Shown: piece after piece, positions 9,340 to 18,579 of the stretch
Layout: each line of letters starts with the position of its first letter
Position numbering within the stretch: the first letter of the stretch is position 1
Assembly: GCA_965240365.1 (NCBI GenBank)
Contig: OZ251218.1
Location: 1,426,001-1,490,000 of the forward strand
Length of the DNA: 64,000 nt
Origin: G965240365 sp965240365
GTDB lineage: Bacteria > Pseudomonadota > Gammaproteobacteria > Eutrophobiales > Eutrophobiaceae
Reading direction: 5' to 3'
The notes under the pieces: model-generated
What the model was told of the DNA's origin: nothing
Seen by the model: the letters and a program-made list of their open reading frames with translations, nothing else
The model's database searches: none
Position numbers and translations under genes: made by a program

Positions 9340-9526
9340 AACAGGTGATGTTCGGGTTCAATATATGCGATAAATCAAGCGGCCTGCTTATAGCAGGCAG
9401 GCCGGGTAGTCTCCAGTGTGTGTTAATAACTCACGGGCTACCCGATTTCTTTTCTCAGAAAAGGCTACCTTTTTCTGAACCTGTGCGCTTTATGCGCAAT
9501 TATTATTGCGCATAGCCGGTTTTTTC
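9340..9526 (+). ncRNA. Hairpin-rich intergenic segment, possible small RNA
   Basis: Three successive stem-loops read on the plus strand: CGGGTAG/CTACCCG (9403-9409 with 9438-9444), TCAGAAAA/TTTTCTGA (9455-9462 with 9471-9478), and the perfect 10-bp TATGCGCAAT/ATTGCGCATA (9491-9500 with 9505-9514, loop TATT). Six T (9520-9525) follow a few bases later, like an intrinsic terminator. No protein gene on this strand would need that terminator. No clear promoter was found, so an RNA gene is only a possibility. Confidence 0.25.
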
Positions 9527-9533
9527 TTGCGCT

Positions 9534-9703
9534 TAGGGAAACTCTGATTGAATCAGAGTTTCCTGCGGTACAGGGACCTGCCTGCTGCAGGCAGGCGTAC
9601 CGCCCCAGAATCAATAACTTGGCAATGATGCAAATCATTGATTTTGAAGCCCTGCCTGCAGCAGGCAGGGAAATCCAGGATGGATTTATTCAGAGCTTCC
9701 TTA
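9534..9703 (-). repeat. Five-hairpin repeat, inverted copy with two palindrome inserts
   Basis: Minus-orientation copy of the element described at 19744. The 19-bp palindrome sits in the loop of hairpin 4 (9577-9595) and another copy replaces hairpin 2 (9651-9669). Lies between rpmE and the dctQ start. Confidence 0.85.
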
Positions 9704-9809
9704 GATAACTGCCGCTTCTTGTAGGCCAGCGCCGGCTTTACAGGAAGCGGCGGCGGGTTTCAGTGGCCGCTGTCAGGTGGGTGTTTTTTGAATCGTAATT
9801 CCCTGGGAG

Positions 9810-10016
9810 TCAGGAGGACAGGCCGTATTTGCGGCGAAACTTGTCAACACGGCCGGCGGTATCGACCATTTTTTGCTTGCCGGTGTAAAACGGATGGCAT
9901 TCGGAACACACATCCAGATGTAACTCGCCCTGGTGGGTCGAGCGGGTTTTGAAGCGGTTGCCACAACTGCATTGAACGGTGACTTCTTCGTAATTCGGAT
10001 GGATAGCGGCTTTCAT
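9810..10016 (-). CDS. rpmE: 50S ribosomal protein L31
   Basis: 68 residues beginning MKAAIHPNYEEVTVQCSCG. The CSC, DVCSECHPFYTG and Cys-rich spacing mark the zinc-binding (C+) form of L31, with Zn ligands at Cys16, Cys18, Cys37 and Cys40. Length and sequence are typical. It stands alone, with xth upstream on the same strand at a 150-bp distance. Confidence 0.96.
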   Translation of the reverse strand: MKAAIHPNYEEVTVQCSCGNRFKTRSTHQGELHLDVCSECHPFYTGKQKMVDTAGRVDKFRRKYGLSS

Positions 10017-10166
10017 GGTTACAACTCAATTAGTCCTGTGAAACGGGGGGGAGATTCTATGTTAATCCGGCACTGCTGGCAATCTTTTTGCCCGGATTCA
10101 TTCGCCTGTCAAGACAGGGAACTTTGCCTTAATCAGCAAATGCTGAACAAAAATCATACCCCGGTT

Positions 10167-10961
10167 TTAAGTCTGGCCGGTTGCCGTGTCATTTGCCGCA
10201 AATTCGGCAACCACCGGGGTGTGGTCGGAGGGCCGTTCCAGCCGGCGCGGCGCCTTGTCGATATAACAGGCGCGGCACAGGCCGGACAGGGCCTCCGAGG
10301 CCAGAATATGGTCGATTCTCAAGCCCCGGTTGCGGCGAAACGCGGCGGCCCGGTAGTCCCACCAGGAAAAGCTTTCCGCGTCCTGTTCAAACAGACGGAA
10401 ACAGTCCTTGAGGCCGTGCGCCAGCAGTTTTTGAAACTCGGCCCGTTCCGGTTCGCTGACCAGCACGCTGCCCTGCCATGCCAGCGGATCATGCACATCC
10501 CGGTCGGCCGGCGCGATGTTGAAGTCGCCCAGAATGACAAGGCGCTCGTTTTCTTTCTGCAAAGTCCTGATGAACGGGTGTAATTTCGAGAACCATTCCA
10601 GCTTGTAGCGGTATTTATCCGAATTGACCTCGGCGCCGTTGGGCACATAAAGATTGAGCACGGTAATATCGTTGCTGTTTACGGCCAGCACCCGCCGCTG
10701 TTCATCGGCATAACCCGGGATTTGTGTGGCCACGGTGTCAAGCGGGGTTCTGGACAGGGTGGCTACGCCGTTGTAGGTTTTCTGGCCGCTGTAACTGACA
10801 TGATAACCGGCCTCCCGGATGGCCTCCCGCGGGAAGTTGGCATCGGTCGATTTGGTTTCCTGCAAGGCCAGCACATCCGGTTGTTGCTGTTCAAGCCACT
10901 GCAAGACCTGCGGCAGGCGCACCTTGAGGGAATTGACATTCCAGGTGGCAATTTTAAACAT
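10167..10961 (-). CDS. xth: Exodeoxyribonuclease III
   Basis: 264-residue EEP-fold nuclease with the standard motif series: WNVNSLKVRLP (Asn7), LQETKSTD (Glu34 metal ligand), LNLYVPNG, GDFNIAPADRD (Asp/Asn), WWDYRAAAFRRNRGLRIDHIL, and SDHTPVVAEF with the catalytic His. It removes 3'-blocking groups and cuts at abasic sites in base-excision repair. It is probably transcribed with, or just ahead of, nothing else: rpmE is 150 bp downstream and the GGDEF/EAL gene stops 20 bp upstream on the same strand. Confidence 0.95.
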   Translation of the reverse strand: MFKIATWNVNSLKVRLPQVLQWLEQQQPDVLALQETKSTDANFPREAIREAGYHVSYSGQKTYNGVATLSRTPLDTVATQIPGYADEQRRVLAVNSNDITVLNLYVPNGAEVNSDKYRYKLEWFSKLHPFIRTLQKENERLVILGDFNIAPADRDVHDPLAWQGSVLVSEPERAEFQKLLAHGLKDCFRLFEQDAESFSWWDYRAAAFRRNRGLRIDHILASEALSGLCRACYIDKAPRRLERPSDHTPVVAEFAANDTATGQT

Positions 10962-10980
10962 GGTTCTAAGGAATTGCGGG

Positions 10981-13900
10981 CTAGCCGGCTAAAAAGGATT
11001 TGATCGGCCGCGGTTTTGCGATGGCATAACCCTGCGCGTAATCGATCCCGATTTCCAGCAGCGCCTGGCGCGTTTCATCATTTTCAACGAATTCGGCAAT
11101 CGTCTTTTTATTGACAATCTGCCCGACCCGGCGGATGGTCGCGACCATTTCCCGGTCAACCGAATCGGTCAACAGGTCGCGGATGAAGGCGCCGTCAATC
11201 TTGATATAGTCCACCGGCAGATTCTTCAGATAACCGAATGAGGACAGCCCGCTGCCGAAATCATCCAGGGCAAAAGAACAGCCTTTGCCTTTCAATGCGG
11301 TGATAAACTTGCGGGTATTGCCCAGGTTGGCGATCGCGATGGTCTCGGAAATCTCGAAACAGAGTTTACCGGGCGGCAACCGGCTTGCTTTCAGCTTCTG
11401 GATACAGAAATTGAGAAAATTATCATTGCCGAGCGAATGTCCCGATATATTGATCGCGCAGGTCTCGACCTGGGTCAGTATTTTTTCATCCGAACACAGC
11501 CAGTCGAGCGCCGCCTGGATCACCCACTGATCGATCTTGTCAGACAGATTATGGCGTTCGGCGGCGGGTAAAAACGCGCCGGGCAGGATATAGCCGCCGT
11601 CCGCCGTTTTTATCCTGATCAATAGCTCCAGGCGTTTTCCTTCGCCGGCGGCCGGCGGTTTGAGTGGGACAATCTCCTGGTAGAATAAATCAAGCTGGTT
11701 TTCTTCCAGGGCCTGATTTATCCTGAAGACCCATTGCGTTTCATCTCTTCTTTGCTCCAGTTCATCATCATCCAGGGAGAAGACATGAATGCGGTTGCGG
11801 CCCAATTCCTTGGCCATATAACAGGCGCTGTCGGCCGCGCTGAGCACATCCGTGACATTGCCGCTGGTTTCGCTTATTGGCACCAGGCCGATACTGACAC
11901 CTACGCTGAATTTGTTTTCATCCCAGGCAAAGCGGAAATCCTGCACCACCGACAGGATCTTTTTGGCCACGCCGTGGGCCTGATCCAAGGTGCAATTCTC
12001 TATTAAAATGCCGAATTCATCGCCACCGAGCCGCGCCAGCGTGTCCCTGCCGCGCACCGAGGCGGCCAACAGCTCGCTGAGTTGTTTCAACATGGCGTCA
12101 CCGGCAATATGGCCGCAGGTATCGTTGATGAGCTTGAAGTTATCAAGGTCGAGATAACAGGCCGCATGACCCGCCCCCCGGGAAGCGCCGGATTTTAACA
12201 GGCGCGCCAGGCGCTGCTCGAATTCGCGCCGGTTTACAAGCCGCGTCAGCGCGTCATGCGTTGCCTGATATTCCAGTTGTTGCGTCAGGCGCTGATTTTC
12301 GGAAATATCATCGCAAACCACCAGGATCTCCTGCCGGTTATTCATATTGATGACATGGGCGGTTTCACGCACCCAGATGGCATGGCCGCTCCGGTGCTTC
12401 TTTCTTAACTCCCAGCGAAACAGGGAATCCGGGCTGGTAAAGCATTCATTGAGCTTTGCTCTGGCCATCGTCCGGTCTTCGTCAAGGATGAGCGTATCGA
12501 TCAGGTCCCGGCCGATCAACTCATCGGCCTTATAGCCGAGATACTTCGCGCCAAACTCGTTGACTGACATGATTCGGCCCGCGCTGTCCAGGCTGAAGAA
12601 CATGGAGGGCGCATCGTGGTAAAGCGTGCGGAATTTTTTGCGGCTTTCCCGCAGCCGTTCATCGTTCATTTTATGTTCGATGATCGCGCCGACCACGGCG
12701 GCAATACGATATAACATCATGTTCTCAAAGGCGGCCGGTTCGCGGTTATATTTATGATAGCTGCTCAAGGCCCCGGTCAATTCCTGCCGGCTTGATTTAA
12801 TCGGCGCCGACCAGCAGGTCTTCAGGCCCAGTTTCAGGGCCGGCCCGCGGCAGTCCCGCCAGGCCGCACCTTTTTCAATATCGCTGGTAATGGCCCGTTC
12901 TTGCCGGGCCGCGGCCAGGCGGCCGCCCAGCTTTTTGATCCCGGGCCCGGCCATAGCAGCGCGGTATTTCTCTGGCAGGCCGGGCGCGATGGTTTTTAAG
13001 GCGCGCTTGCCGCTACTGTCCAGCAGGCTGATCGAAAAAGTCGATTCGGATAAACGGGATTCAATTTCGGCGATGATCCTGATCAGCGCCTCATCGAAAT
13101 CGTCATTTTCGGCTTCAATCTGATAACAGCGGCTCTCAAGTTCCAACAGGATCTCGGTGTGTTTTCTTTCGGTAATGTCCTTTGCGATCGTCAGGATCCG
13201 TTTTTCGCCGGAAAGTTCGACAAAAAAGCTGGATGCCACCACGTAAATAGGCTCGCCGTTTTTTTTGCGGAAATGGAATTCCCTGCCGTTTATTTCGCCT
13301 TCCTTGAGGATCAAGGCCACGATCTTGTTCCTGAAGTCCAGCGTATAAAGGCCGATTCTTGTGGTCGCCTCGCCGATCAGTTCCTGCCTGTCCCAGCCGG
13401 TGGCGCTGCAAAAGCCCGCGTTGACATCAATGATTTCATCATCGTCCAGCGAGGCCAGCCAGATCAGATCGGGACTCAGGCGGATGATTTTATTGATATA
13501 TTCACGCGAGCGGTCCAGTTCTCCGGTGGTCTCGACATACTCGGTCAGGTCATGGGAAACCGCAATGACCCCGCGGATCTGGTTTTTGTCGGCGTAATAA
13601 GGCGTATGCACGGTGCGTAAATAACGCGGCGACCCATCGCCCCGCACACAGTTAATCTCATAAGAGACCGTTTCGCCCGCAAGACATTTGTCCAGACCGG
13701 GTTTAACGACGCCGTTAAAGACCTCGCCGCCGTGCAGTTGCGCCACATCATGGTTTATGACCCTGGCCTCGGACTGATGATAAAAATCAAGATAGTTTTT
13801 GTTGACATACCGGTGCCGGTAGTTGCGGTCGATAATGGCGATCAAATCGGTCGAGGCGTTTATCATGTCGCGGTAGCGGCTTAATTCCCGTTCATCCCGC

Positions 13901-14826
13901 ACCCGGTTTAATTCATCGGCCGCCCGCGCGGCAAACACCTTGAGCAGGGATTCATAGGCGCGGATATTCTTTACCGGCAGGGTGTTGACGACCTCGATCA
14001 GCCCGATCGCGCCGCCATGCAGGTCAACCAGCGGCAAACCCACATAGCTTTCCGCCTTGAGCCGCTTGAGCATTTCCGAGTCCGGCCAGGTCCGCCGCGC
14101 GGCGCGAGCGCAGGTAGAGGCGCCTTTCTCCAGGGCCGCACGGCCCGGCGCGCCGGCCAGATCAAACGCCATATTCTGCTTGATTTTGCCCTGGCAGCAT
14201 GCGGCCAGCGCGCGCAGGCTTGTCCCGCTGTCCGTGATTTCGCTGAGCAGCACGCAGTCCGCCTTGAGCAGATTCTGGATATAGCGCGCGAATCGACTAA
14301 AGAAATCAGGGCCCTTACGGATATTCAGGGCCTCGACCAGATGATTAAACACGCTGCCGTGTTGCTGGCTTTCCAGTTCCAGCGCTATCGGCGTTGCAAA
14401 CAGGCTCAGTATGGAGAAATACTTCTCTTTCTCCGCCTCTGCAAGCGGTTTGCTGTTAATGATGAAGATACTGCCGACCACCTCGGCAAAACTGTTTTTT
14501 AATGGCGCGGCGCAATAAGCCTCGGCCTCCAGTTCGACCAGATGTTGATCCCGCGGGAATAGTTTACGCACGCCGCTCGGATAAAACAGGGGTTGTCCGT
14601 CGATAACCGCCCTGCAAGGCGTGTCGGTCGGGTCATATTCCGGCGTATCAATAAATCCCTCATTACTATTGCGGTAAAGCGCCAGTATTCTGAGGCGCTC
14701 ATCGCTGAAATTGACGCACTCCGTGATGCCCGCGACGCTGACGCCGGCAGTTTGACACAACTTTTGGGCCGCCTGCTTAAAATAAAGCCTGTCGGGTTTT
14801 GTATAAAAATTATCAGCCGCCTGCAT
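10981..14826 (-). CDS. GAF/PAS sensor with GGDEF and EAL domains
   Basis: 1281-residue cytoplasmic multi-sensor for cyclic di-GMP turnover. Approximate order: GAF-like regions (1-310), PAS (325-440, STDLIAIIDRNYRHRYVN), PAS (450-570), GAF-like (570-730), PAS (740-860), GGDEF (865-1020) and EAL (1030-1275). The cyclase motif is intact (RLGGDEFGIL). In the EAL domain the signature reads ELL in LELLIRIKT, the DDFGSG and KIDG motifs are present, and AEGVE is AEFVE. The phosphodiesterase residues therefore look mostly kept with small deviations. No transmembrane segment is evident. The sensed signal is unknown; xth lies 20 bp downstream. Confidence 0.92.
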   Translation of the reverse strand: MQAADNFYTKPDRLYFKQAAQKLCQTAGVSVAGITECVNFSDERLRILALYRNSNEGFIDTPEYDPTDTPCRAVIDGQPLFYPSGVRKLFPRDQHLVELEAEAYCAAPLKNSFAEVVGSIFIINSKPLAEAEKEKYFSILSLFATPIALELESQQHGSVFNHLVEALNIRKGPDFFSRFARYIQNLLKADCVLLSEITDSGTSLRALAACCQGKIKQNMAFDLAGAPGRAALEKGASTCARAARRTWPDSEMLKRLKAESYVGLPLVDLHGGAIGLIEVVNTLPVKNIRAYESLLKVFAARAADELNRVRDERELSRYRDMINASTDLIAIIDRNYRHRYVNKNYLDFYHQSEARVINHDVAQLHGGEVFNGVVKPGLDKCLAGETVSYEINCVRGDGSPRYLRTVHTPYYADKNQIRGVIAVSHDLTEYVETTGELDRSREYINKIIRLSPDLIWLASLDDDEIIDVNAGFCSATGWDRQELIGEATTRIGLYTLDFRNKIVALILKEGEINGREFHFRKKNGEPIYVVASSFFVELSGEKRILTIAKDITERKHTEILLELESRCYQIEAENDDFDEALIRIIAEIESRLSESTFSISLLDSSGKRALKTIAPGLPEKYRAAMAGPGIKKLGGRLAAARQERAITSDIEKGAAWRDCRGPALKLGLKTCWSAPIKSSRQELTGALSSYHKYNREPAAFENMMLYRIAAVVGAIIEHKMNDERLRESRKKFRTLYHDAPSMFFSLDSAGRIMSVNEFGAKYLGYKADELIGRDLIDTLILDEDRTMARAKLNECFTSPDSLFRWELRKKHRSGHAIWVRETAHVINMNNRQEILVVCDDISENQRLTQQLEYQATHDALTRLVNRREFEQRLARLLKSGASRGAGHAACYLDLDNFKLINDTCGHIAGDAMLKQLSELLAASVRGRDTLARLGGDEFGILIENCTLDQAHGVAKKILSVVQDFRFAWDENKFSVGVSIGLVPISETSGNVTDVLSAADSACYMAKELGRNRIHVFSLDDDELEQRRDETQWVFRINQALEENQLDLFYQEIVPLKPPAAGEGKRLELLIRIKTADGGYILPGAFLPAAERHNLSDKIDQWVIQAALDWLCSDEKILTQVETCAINISGHSLGNDNFLNFCIQKLKASRLPPGKLCFEISETIAIANLGNTRKFITALKGKGCSFALDDFGSGLSSFGYLKNLPVDYIKIDGAFIRDLLTDSVDREMVATIRRVGQIVNKKTIAEFVENDETRQALLEIGIDYAQGYAIAKPRPIKSFLAG

Positions 14827-15820
14827 GAGCGATCTACCGGGTGGTTCAAAATTTAAAATTTACACAAAACAGGTCAGGACAGCTAAATAAGTCCATGCGG
14901 CGCCTGCTCGTCCGCCGTTTGCCCCTGTCTTGCGTGGCCCTGGGCCTCCCCGCCCCGTGTCATCGACCTGCATGGCCGCGACCGCGCGCTTCGTCTATCG
15001 CCTTTTGACCATGATTCTGCTGAATCGGTCACTAAAATTTCTTCCATGGCGCCCTGCCAGCCGGCGATCAGTCGTTTGATCGCGTTATTCATTATAGGGC
15101 AGTTCGGCATCAAACAATACGGCGGGCGCGGGCGGGAATAATATGACATGCGTTAAATACCGGTCAATCCGGCGAGCAGACCATTTACCCGAAACAACCA
15201 GCCTCCGGCCCGGGCAAGACGGTAAAGCGGCCGGATACGCCCTGAATTTATCCGAGATAGCGGGGGCCTTGCCCGGGGAGAAAAGCCTGTCCGCATCCGC
15301 CGTCCGGGTCAGCCAGCGCCCCCCCCCCCCCCCCCCCCCCCCCCCCACGGAAAGGTAAGCTGGGCTTGGTTTTCAGCCGCATAGCGCCGGGACTGCCCCG
15401 CTCCGGCAGCGCGGGATTCATGCGCGCGGTGTGATTTTTCTTTAGGCCAGTACACAAAAAACAGGCTCGTGCGGACATTGAAGAGAGGTGATGCTGGAAG
15501 TAAGCAATTTTAGAGGATTGGGTTTATTGGAAATTAGTCGTGTGTCTTTTATATCGCGCCTTAAACAGACCGGCAGCGCCGTCCGCGTGCTTTTATACGT
15601 CACAGTGGCAAAGTATAGTTATTTCAGCGCCAAATACAAGGCCGTGTCCGGGTTTAATACTTATGAGGCAAATCAGGGCTGTCCGGCGCCTGGCTGTAGC
15701 AGCCAGGCCGGAATCCATGAGGGCGGGGCCGGGGCGTGAAACGGATTACGATTCTGTCCGCTTGCCTGCCGCGGGCAGACCGGAATGACGGCAGGATCAT
15801 TCCGGCGCGCGCCGCCCCGC
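14827..15820. other. 990-bp gene-free stretch with long poly-C
   Basis: No intact gene is convincing. Short open frames on both strands read through a run of 28 C as poly-proline or poly-glycine and match nothing I recognise. The minus-strand segment 14883-15090 (MNNAIKRLIAGWQGAMEEILVTDSAES...) has a coding look and could be a remnant of a lost gene. The right part includes a poor palindromic region near the end of the DUF934 gene. Confidence 0.5.
15319..15346. repeat. Homopolymeric C28 tract
   Basis: Twenty-eight consecutive C on the plus strand in non-coding sequence. It is almost twice as long as the tract in the receptor gene at 5136. Its true length is uncertain because such runs are error-prone. 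Confidence 0.7.
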
Positions 15821-16309
15821 TCAGCGCAGTTTGTATAGCGGCGGCGCGCTGTCGGCCGCGGTCTGGTAGTTGACGCTGAAATCCTCGAAGGCGCTCAACA
15901 CCGCGTTGATATCCGCGCTCTTTTTCATGGCATAACTGTCGATGCCGCAGCGGCGCATGAAGAATATCTGATCGCGCAATACATCCCCGATAGCGCGCAA
16001 CTCGCCCCGATAGCCATAGCGCTCACGCAGCAGGCGCGCATGGGTATAGGAACGACCATCCTTGAAAACAGGAAAATCCAGCGCGATCAACGCAAATTTA
16101 TCCAGATCATCCAGCAGGGCTTCCGTTTCAACCGAACCGTCAATCCATACCGCCTTCGGCCCGCCCTGTTGCAGCAGGGCCTCGCGTTCTGCCTGCCAGT
16201 AAGCAAACGGCACGATCACGGCCCCGGTGGGCAAGGCCATGTCCGCCTCCGGCGCGCGGATCAGTTGCCATTCATCTTCAAGCAGGCGCCGGTCTTTAAT
16301 GACTCGCAT
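15821..16309 (-). CDS. DUF934 protein, sulfite reductase partner
   Basis: 162-residue protein of the DUF934 family, recognisable by ALDFPVFKDGRSYTHARLLRERYGYRGELRAIGDVLRDQ. In many proteobacteria this gene follows cysI, and it is regarded as an accessory or electron-supplying partner of the siroheme sulfite reductase, although its biochemistry is not settled. It overlaps the end of cysI by 14 bp, so the two are surely co-transcribed. cysH, which often completes this operon, is missing; a 990-bp gene-free stretch follows instead. Confidence 0.87.
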   Translation of the reverse strand: MRVIKDRRLLEDEWQLIRAPEADMALPTGAVIVPFAYWQAEREALLQQGGPKAVWIDGSVETEALLDDLDKFALIALDFPVFKDGRSYTHARLLRERYGYRGELRAIGDVLRDQIFFMRRCGIDSYAMKKSADINAVLSAFEDFSVNYQTAADSAPPLYKLR

Positions 16310-17951
16310 AGGCGCGCTCTTTAAACGGTTTGATGCCGATGCGCCGGTAGGTGTCCAGAAAGCGCTCCTGGTCCTCGCGCCGCTCCAGATAGACTTCCAG
16401 CAGGCGGCCGATCACATCCGCCACGTCTTCTTTCATAATGGCCGGCCCCAGCCGGTCGCCCAGGGCCGCGTCCTTTTCCGCCGAGCCGCCCAGGGTCAAC
16501 TGGTAGTATTCTTCCCCTTTTTTGTCAACGCCGAGAATACCGATATGACCGACATGATGATGACCGCAGGCATTCATGCAGCCCGACATCTTGATCTTGA
16601 GTTCGCCAATATCATGCAGGTAATCCATATCGGCAAACTTTTTGTTGATCTGTTTTGCAATCGGGATGGAACCGGCATTGGCCAGCGAACAGAAATCCAG
16701 GCCGGGGCAGCAGATCATATCGGTCAGCAGGCCAATGTTCGGCGTTGCCAGTTCATGCGCCTTGAGTTGTTGCCAAAGCGCGTGCAGGTCCGCCTGGCGC
16801 ACATGCGGCAGGACCAGATTCTGGTCATGGGTCACGACAATTTCACCGTGGCTCATGCTGTCCGCCAGCGCGGCGATATGCGCCATCTGTTCCGCGGTCG
16901 CATCGCCCGGCGCGGCGCCGGGCGCCTTTAAGGAGATCACAACGGCCCGGTAGCCGGCGATCTTGTGCGGGAAAAGGTTGCGCTCGGCCCAGCCTGCAAA
17001 GCGTCTGTCGCGGGCCAGGGCCGCGGCAAAGCTCTGATCGGCCGCGGCCCCGGTGTCATAGGCGGGCGCGGTAAAGCAGGCCCTGACGCGATCGATCTCT
17101 TTTTGATCCAGTTGCAAAACGCTGTTCTTGATATGCGACCACTCCGCCTCGACCTGGCGCGTGAACTCTTCCTGGCCGAGCGCGTTGACCAGGATCTTGA
17201 TACGCGCCTTGTAGAGGTTATCCCTGCGGCCATGCCGGTTGTAAACGCGCAGGATGGCCTCCAGATAGGACAGCAAATAGCGTTTTTCCAGAAAGGGGCG
17301 GATACTCGCGCCGATATAGGGCGTGCGGCCCAGGCCGCCGCCGACCATCACATTAAAGCCGATCTCGCCGCGCGCGTTTTTGACCAGATACAGGCCGATA
17401 TCATGCACCTGCACGGCCGCGCGGTCCCGGCTTGCGCCCGAGGCCGCGATCTTGAACTTTCTCGGCAGAAAAGAGAATTCGGGATGAAAGGTGGACCACT
17501 GGCGGATGATCTCGCAATAGGGCCTGGGGTCTTCCAGTTCGTCGGCCGCGATCCCGGCAAACTGATCCGAGGTGACATTGCGGATACAGTTGCCGCTGGT
17601 CTGAATCGCATGCATCTGCACACTGGCCAGATCCGCCAGGATGTCCGGCACGGTCTCCAGCGCAGGCCAGTTATACTGAATATTTTGCCGGGTGCTGAAA
17701 TGGCCGTAGCCCTTGTCATACTTTCTGGCGATATGGGCCAGCATCCTGAGTTGCCCGGCCGATAACAGGCCGTAGGGGATAGCCACCCTGAGCATGGGCG
17801 CATAGCGTTGCAGATATAAACCGTTCATCAGGCGCAACGGCCGAAATTCCTCTTCGCTCAACTCGCCGGCCAGAAACCGCGCGGTCTGGTCCCGAAATTG
17901 CGCGACCCGTTCGTTCACGATCGTCTGGTCGTAGTTATCGTATTTATACAT
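16296..17951 (-). CDS. cysI: Nitrite/sulfite reductase hemoprotein (CysI type)
   Basis: 551-residue siroheme/4Fe-4S reductase converting sulfite to sulfide for cysteine synthesis. It shows the two duplicated ferredoxin-reductase-like halves, the siroheme-binding TSGNCIRNVTSDQFAG, and the cluster ligands in CCPGLDFCSLA and SGCMNACGHHHVGHIG. The minus-strand start MYKYDNYDQTIVNERV is normal for the proteobacterial ferredoxin/DUF934-linked type. The upstream region contains a five-hairpin repeat at 17981-18133. With DUF934 downstream, assimilatory sulfite reduction is more likely than nitrite reduction. Confidence 0.92.
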   Translation of the reverse strand: MYKYDNYDQTIVNERVAQFRDQTARFLAGELSEEEFRPLRLMNGLYLQRYAPMLRVAIPYGLLSAGQLRMLAHIARKYDKGYGHFSTRQNIQYNWPALETVPDILADLASVQMHAIQTSGNCIRNVTSDQFAGIAADELEDPRPYCEIIRQWSTFHPEFSFLPRKFKIAASGASRDRAAVQVHDIGLYLVKNARGEIGFNVMVGGGLGRTPYIGASIRPFLEKRYLLSYLEAILRVYNRHGRRDNLYKARIKILVNALGQEEFTRQVEAEWSHIKNSVLQLDQKEIDRVRACFTAPAYDTGAAADQSFAAALARDRRFAGWAERNLFPHKIAGYRAVVISLKAPGAAPGDATAEQMAHIAALADSMSHGEIVVTHDQNLVLPHVRQADLHALWQQLKAHELATPNIGLLTDMICCPGLDFCSLANAGSIPIAKQINKKFADMDYLHDIGELKIKMSGCMNACGHHHVGHIGILGVDKKGEEYYQLTLGGSAEKDAALGDRLGPAIMKEDVADVIGRLLEVYLERREDQERFLDTYRRIGIKPFKERAYASH

Positions 17952-17980
17952 TAGATTTTGCTGTCAATCCGGGGGTTCTG

Positions 17981-18133
17981 TAAGGAAGCTCTGAATAAAT
18001 CCATCCTGGACTTATCAGAGCACGCAAGGTGAAAATGCGATTTCCACCTTGCTTCAAAATCAATGACTTACGTCATTGATTTTGGCGGTACGTCCCTGTA
18101 CCGCAGGAAACTCTGATTCAATCAGAGTTTCCG
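17981..18133 (+). repeat. Five-hairpin repeat, near-complete copy
   Basis: All five stem-loops are recognisable: GCTCTGA/TCAGAGC with the inner AAATCCA arm (whose partner is altered), the GGTGAAAATGCGATTTCCACC hairpin, the AAAATCAATGA hairpin, GCGGTAC/GTACCGC, and the GGAAACTCTGAT hairpin. It lies in the gap between zapE and cysI. Confidence 0.85.
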
Positions 18134-18579
18134 TAACGGGAGGCCCTGCACAAACCAGGGCCGGAGCCGTTTATGGTTGTGCAAGATAACAATTCACCAG
18201 CATGGGGAAAAAGAATGAATCCTACTATATTTATTCGGATTTGTTATTAAAACAGCATGGAGTCATTCCCGCTTACGCCTGCCTGCTGGAAGCAGGCTGC
18301 AATGACGAGGTGACAGAGATGGTGAGTCTGTCCAAAAGCGAATTTCGACCCCGTTGTCATTCCAGCGAAAGCTGGAATCCAGTGGTTTATGTCATACATT
18401 CCCGCCCGGGCGGGAATGACAATTAGACAGAACTGGCGCTCATTTCACATCCCGGCCCCCCCTCCTGGATTCCAGCTTTCGCTGGAATGACGACGGGGGT
18501 GATAGGCGCATTATGAGCGATATTAACGATACCGTGGCCAAGATAACTGACACCTTATTTTAAATGAAGTGACCCCGGC
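18134..18579. repeat. Intergenic dRS3-like inverted repeats
   Basis: No gene is supported. Two inverted copies of the ATTCCAGCGAAAGCTGGAAT core (around 18360 and 18478) flank a short ATTCCCGCC...GGCGGGAAT hairpin. The short open frame starting at 18202 runs through these repeats and is not credible. Confidence 0.6.

Noticed and set aside
15085..15478. Open frames with poly-glycine or poly-proline through the C28 tract
   Set aside because: Frames exist only because the tract has no stops; flanking sequence matches no family and the two strands give equally poor proteins.
15488..15788. Two overlapping plus-strand frames after the poly-C region
   Set aside because: Composition and lack of motifs suggest chance frames; part translates repeat-like sequence.
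18202..18426. Open frame starting MGKKNESYYIYSDL
   Set aside because: It runs into dispersed repeats and has no ribosome site or recognised domain.
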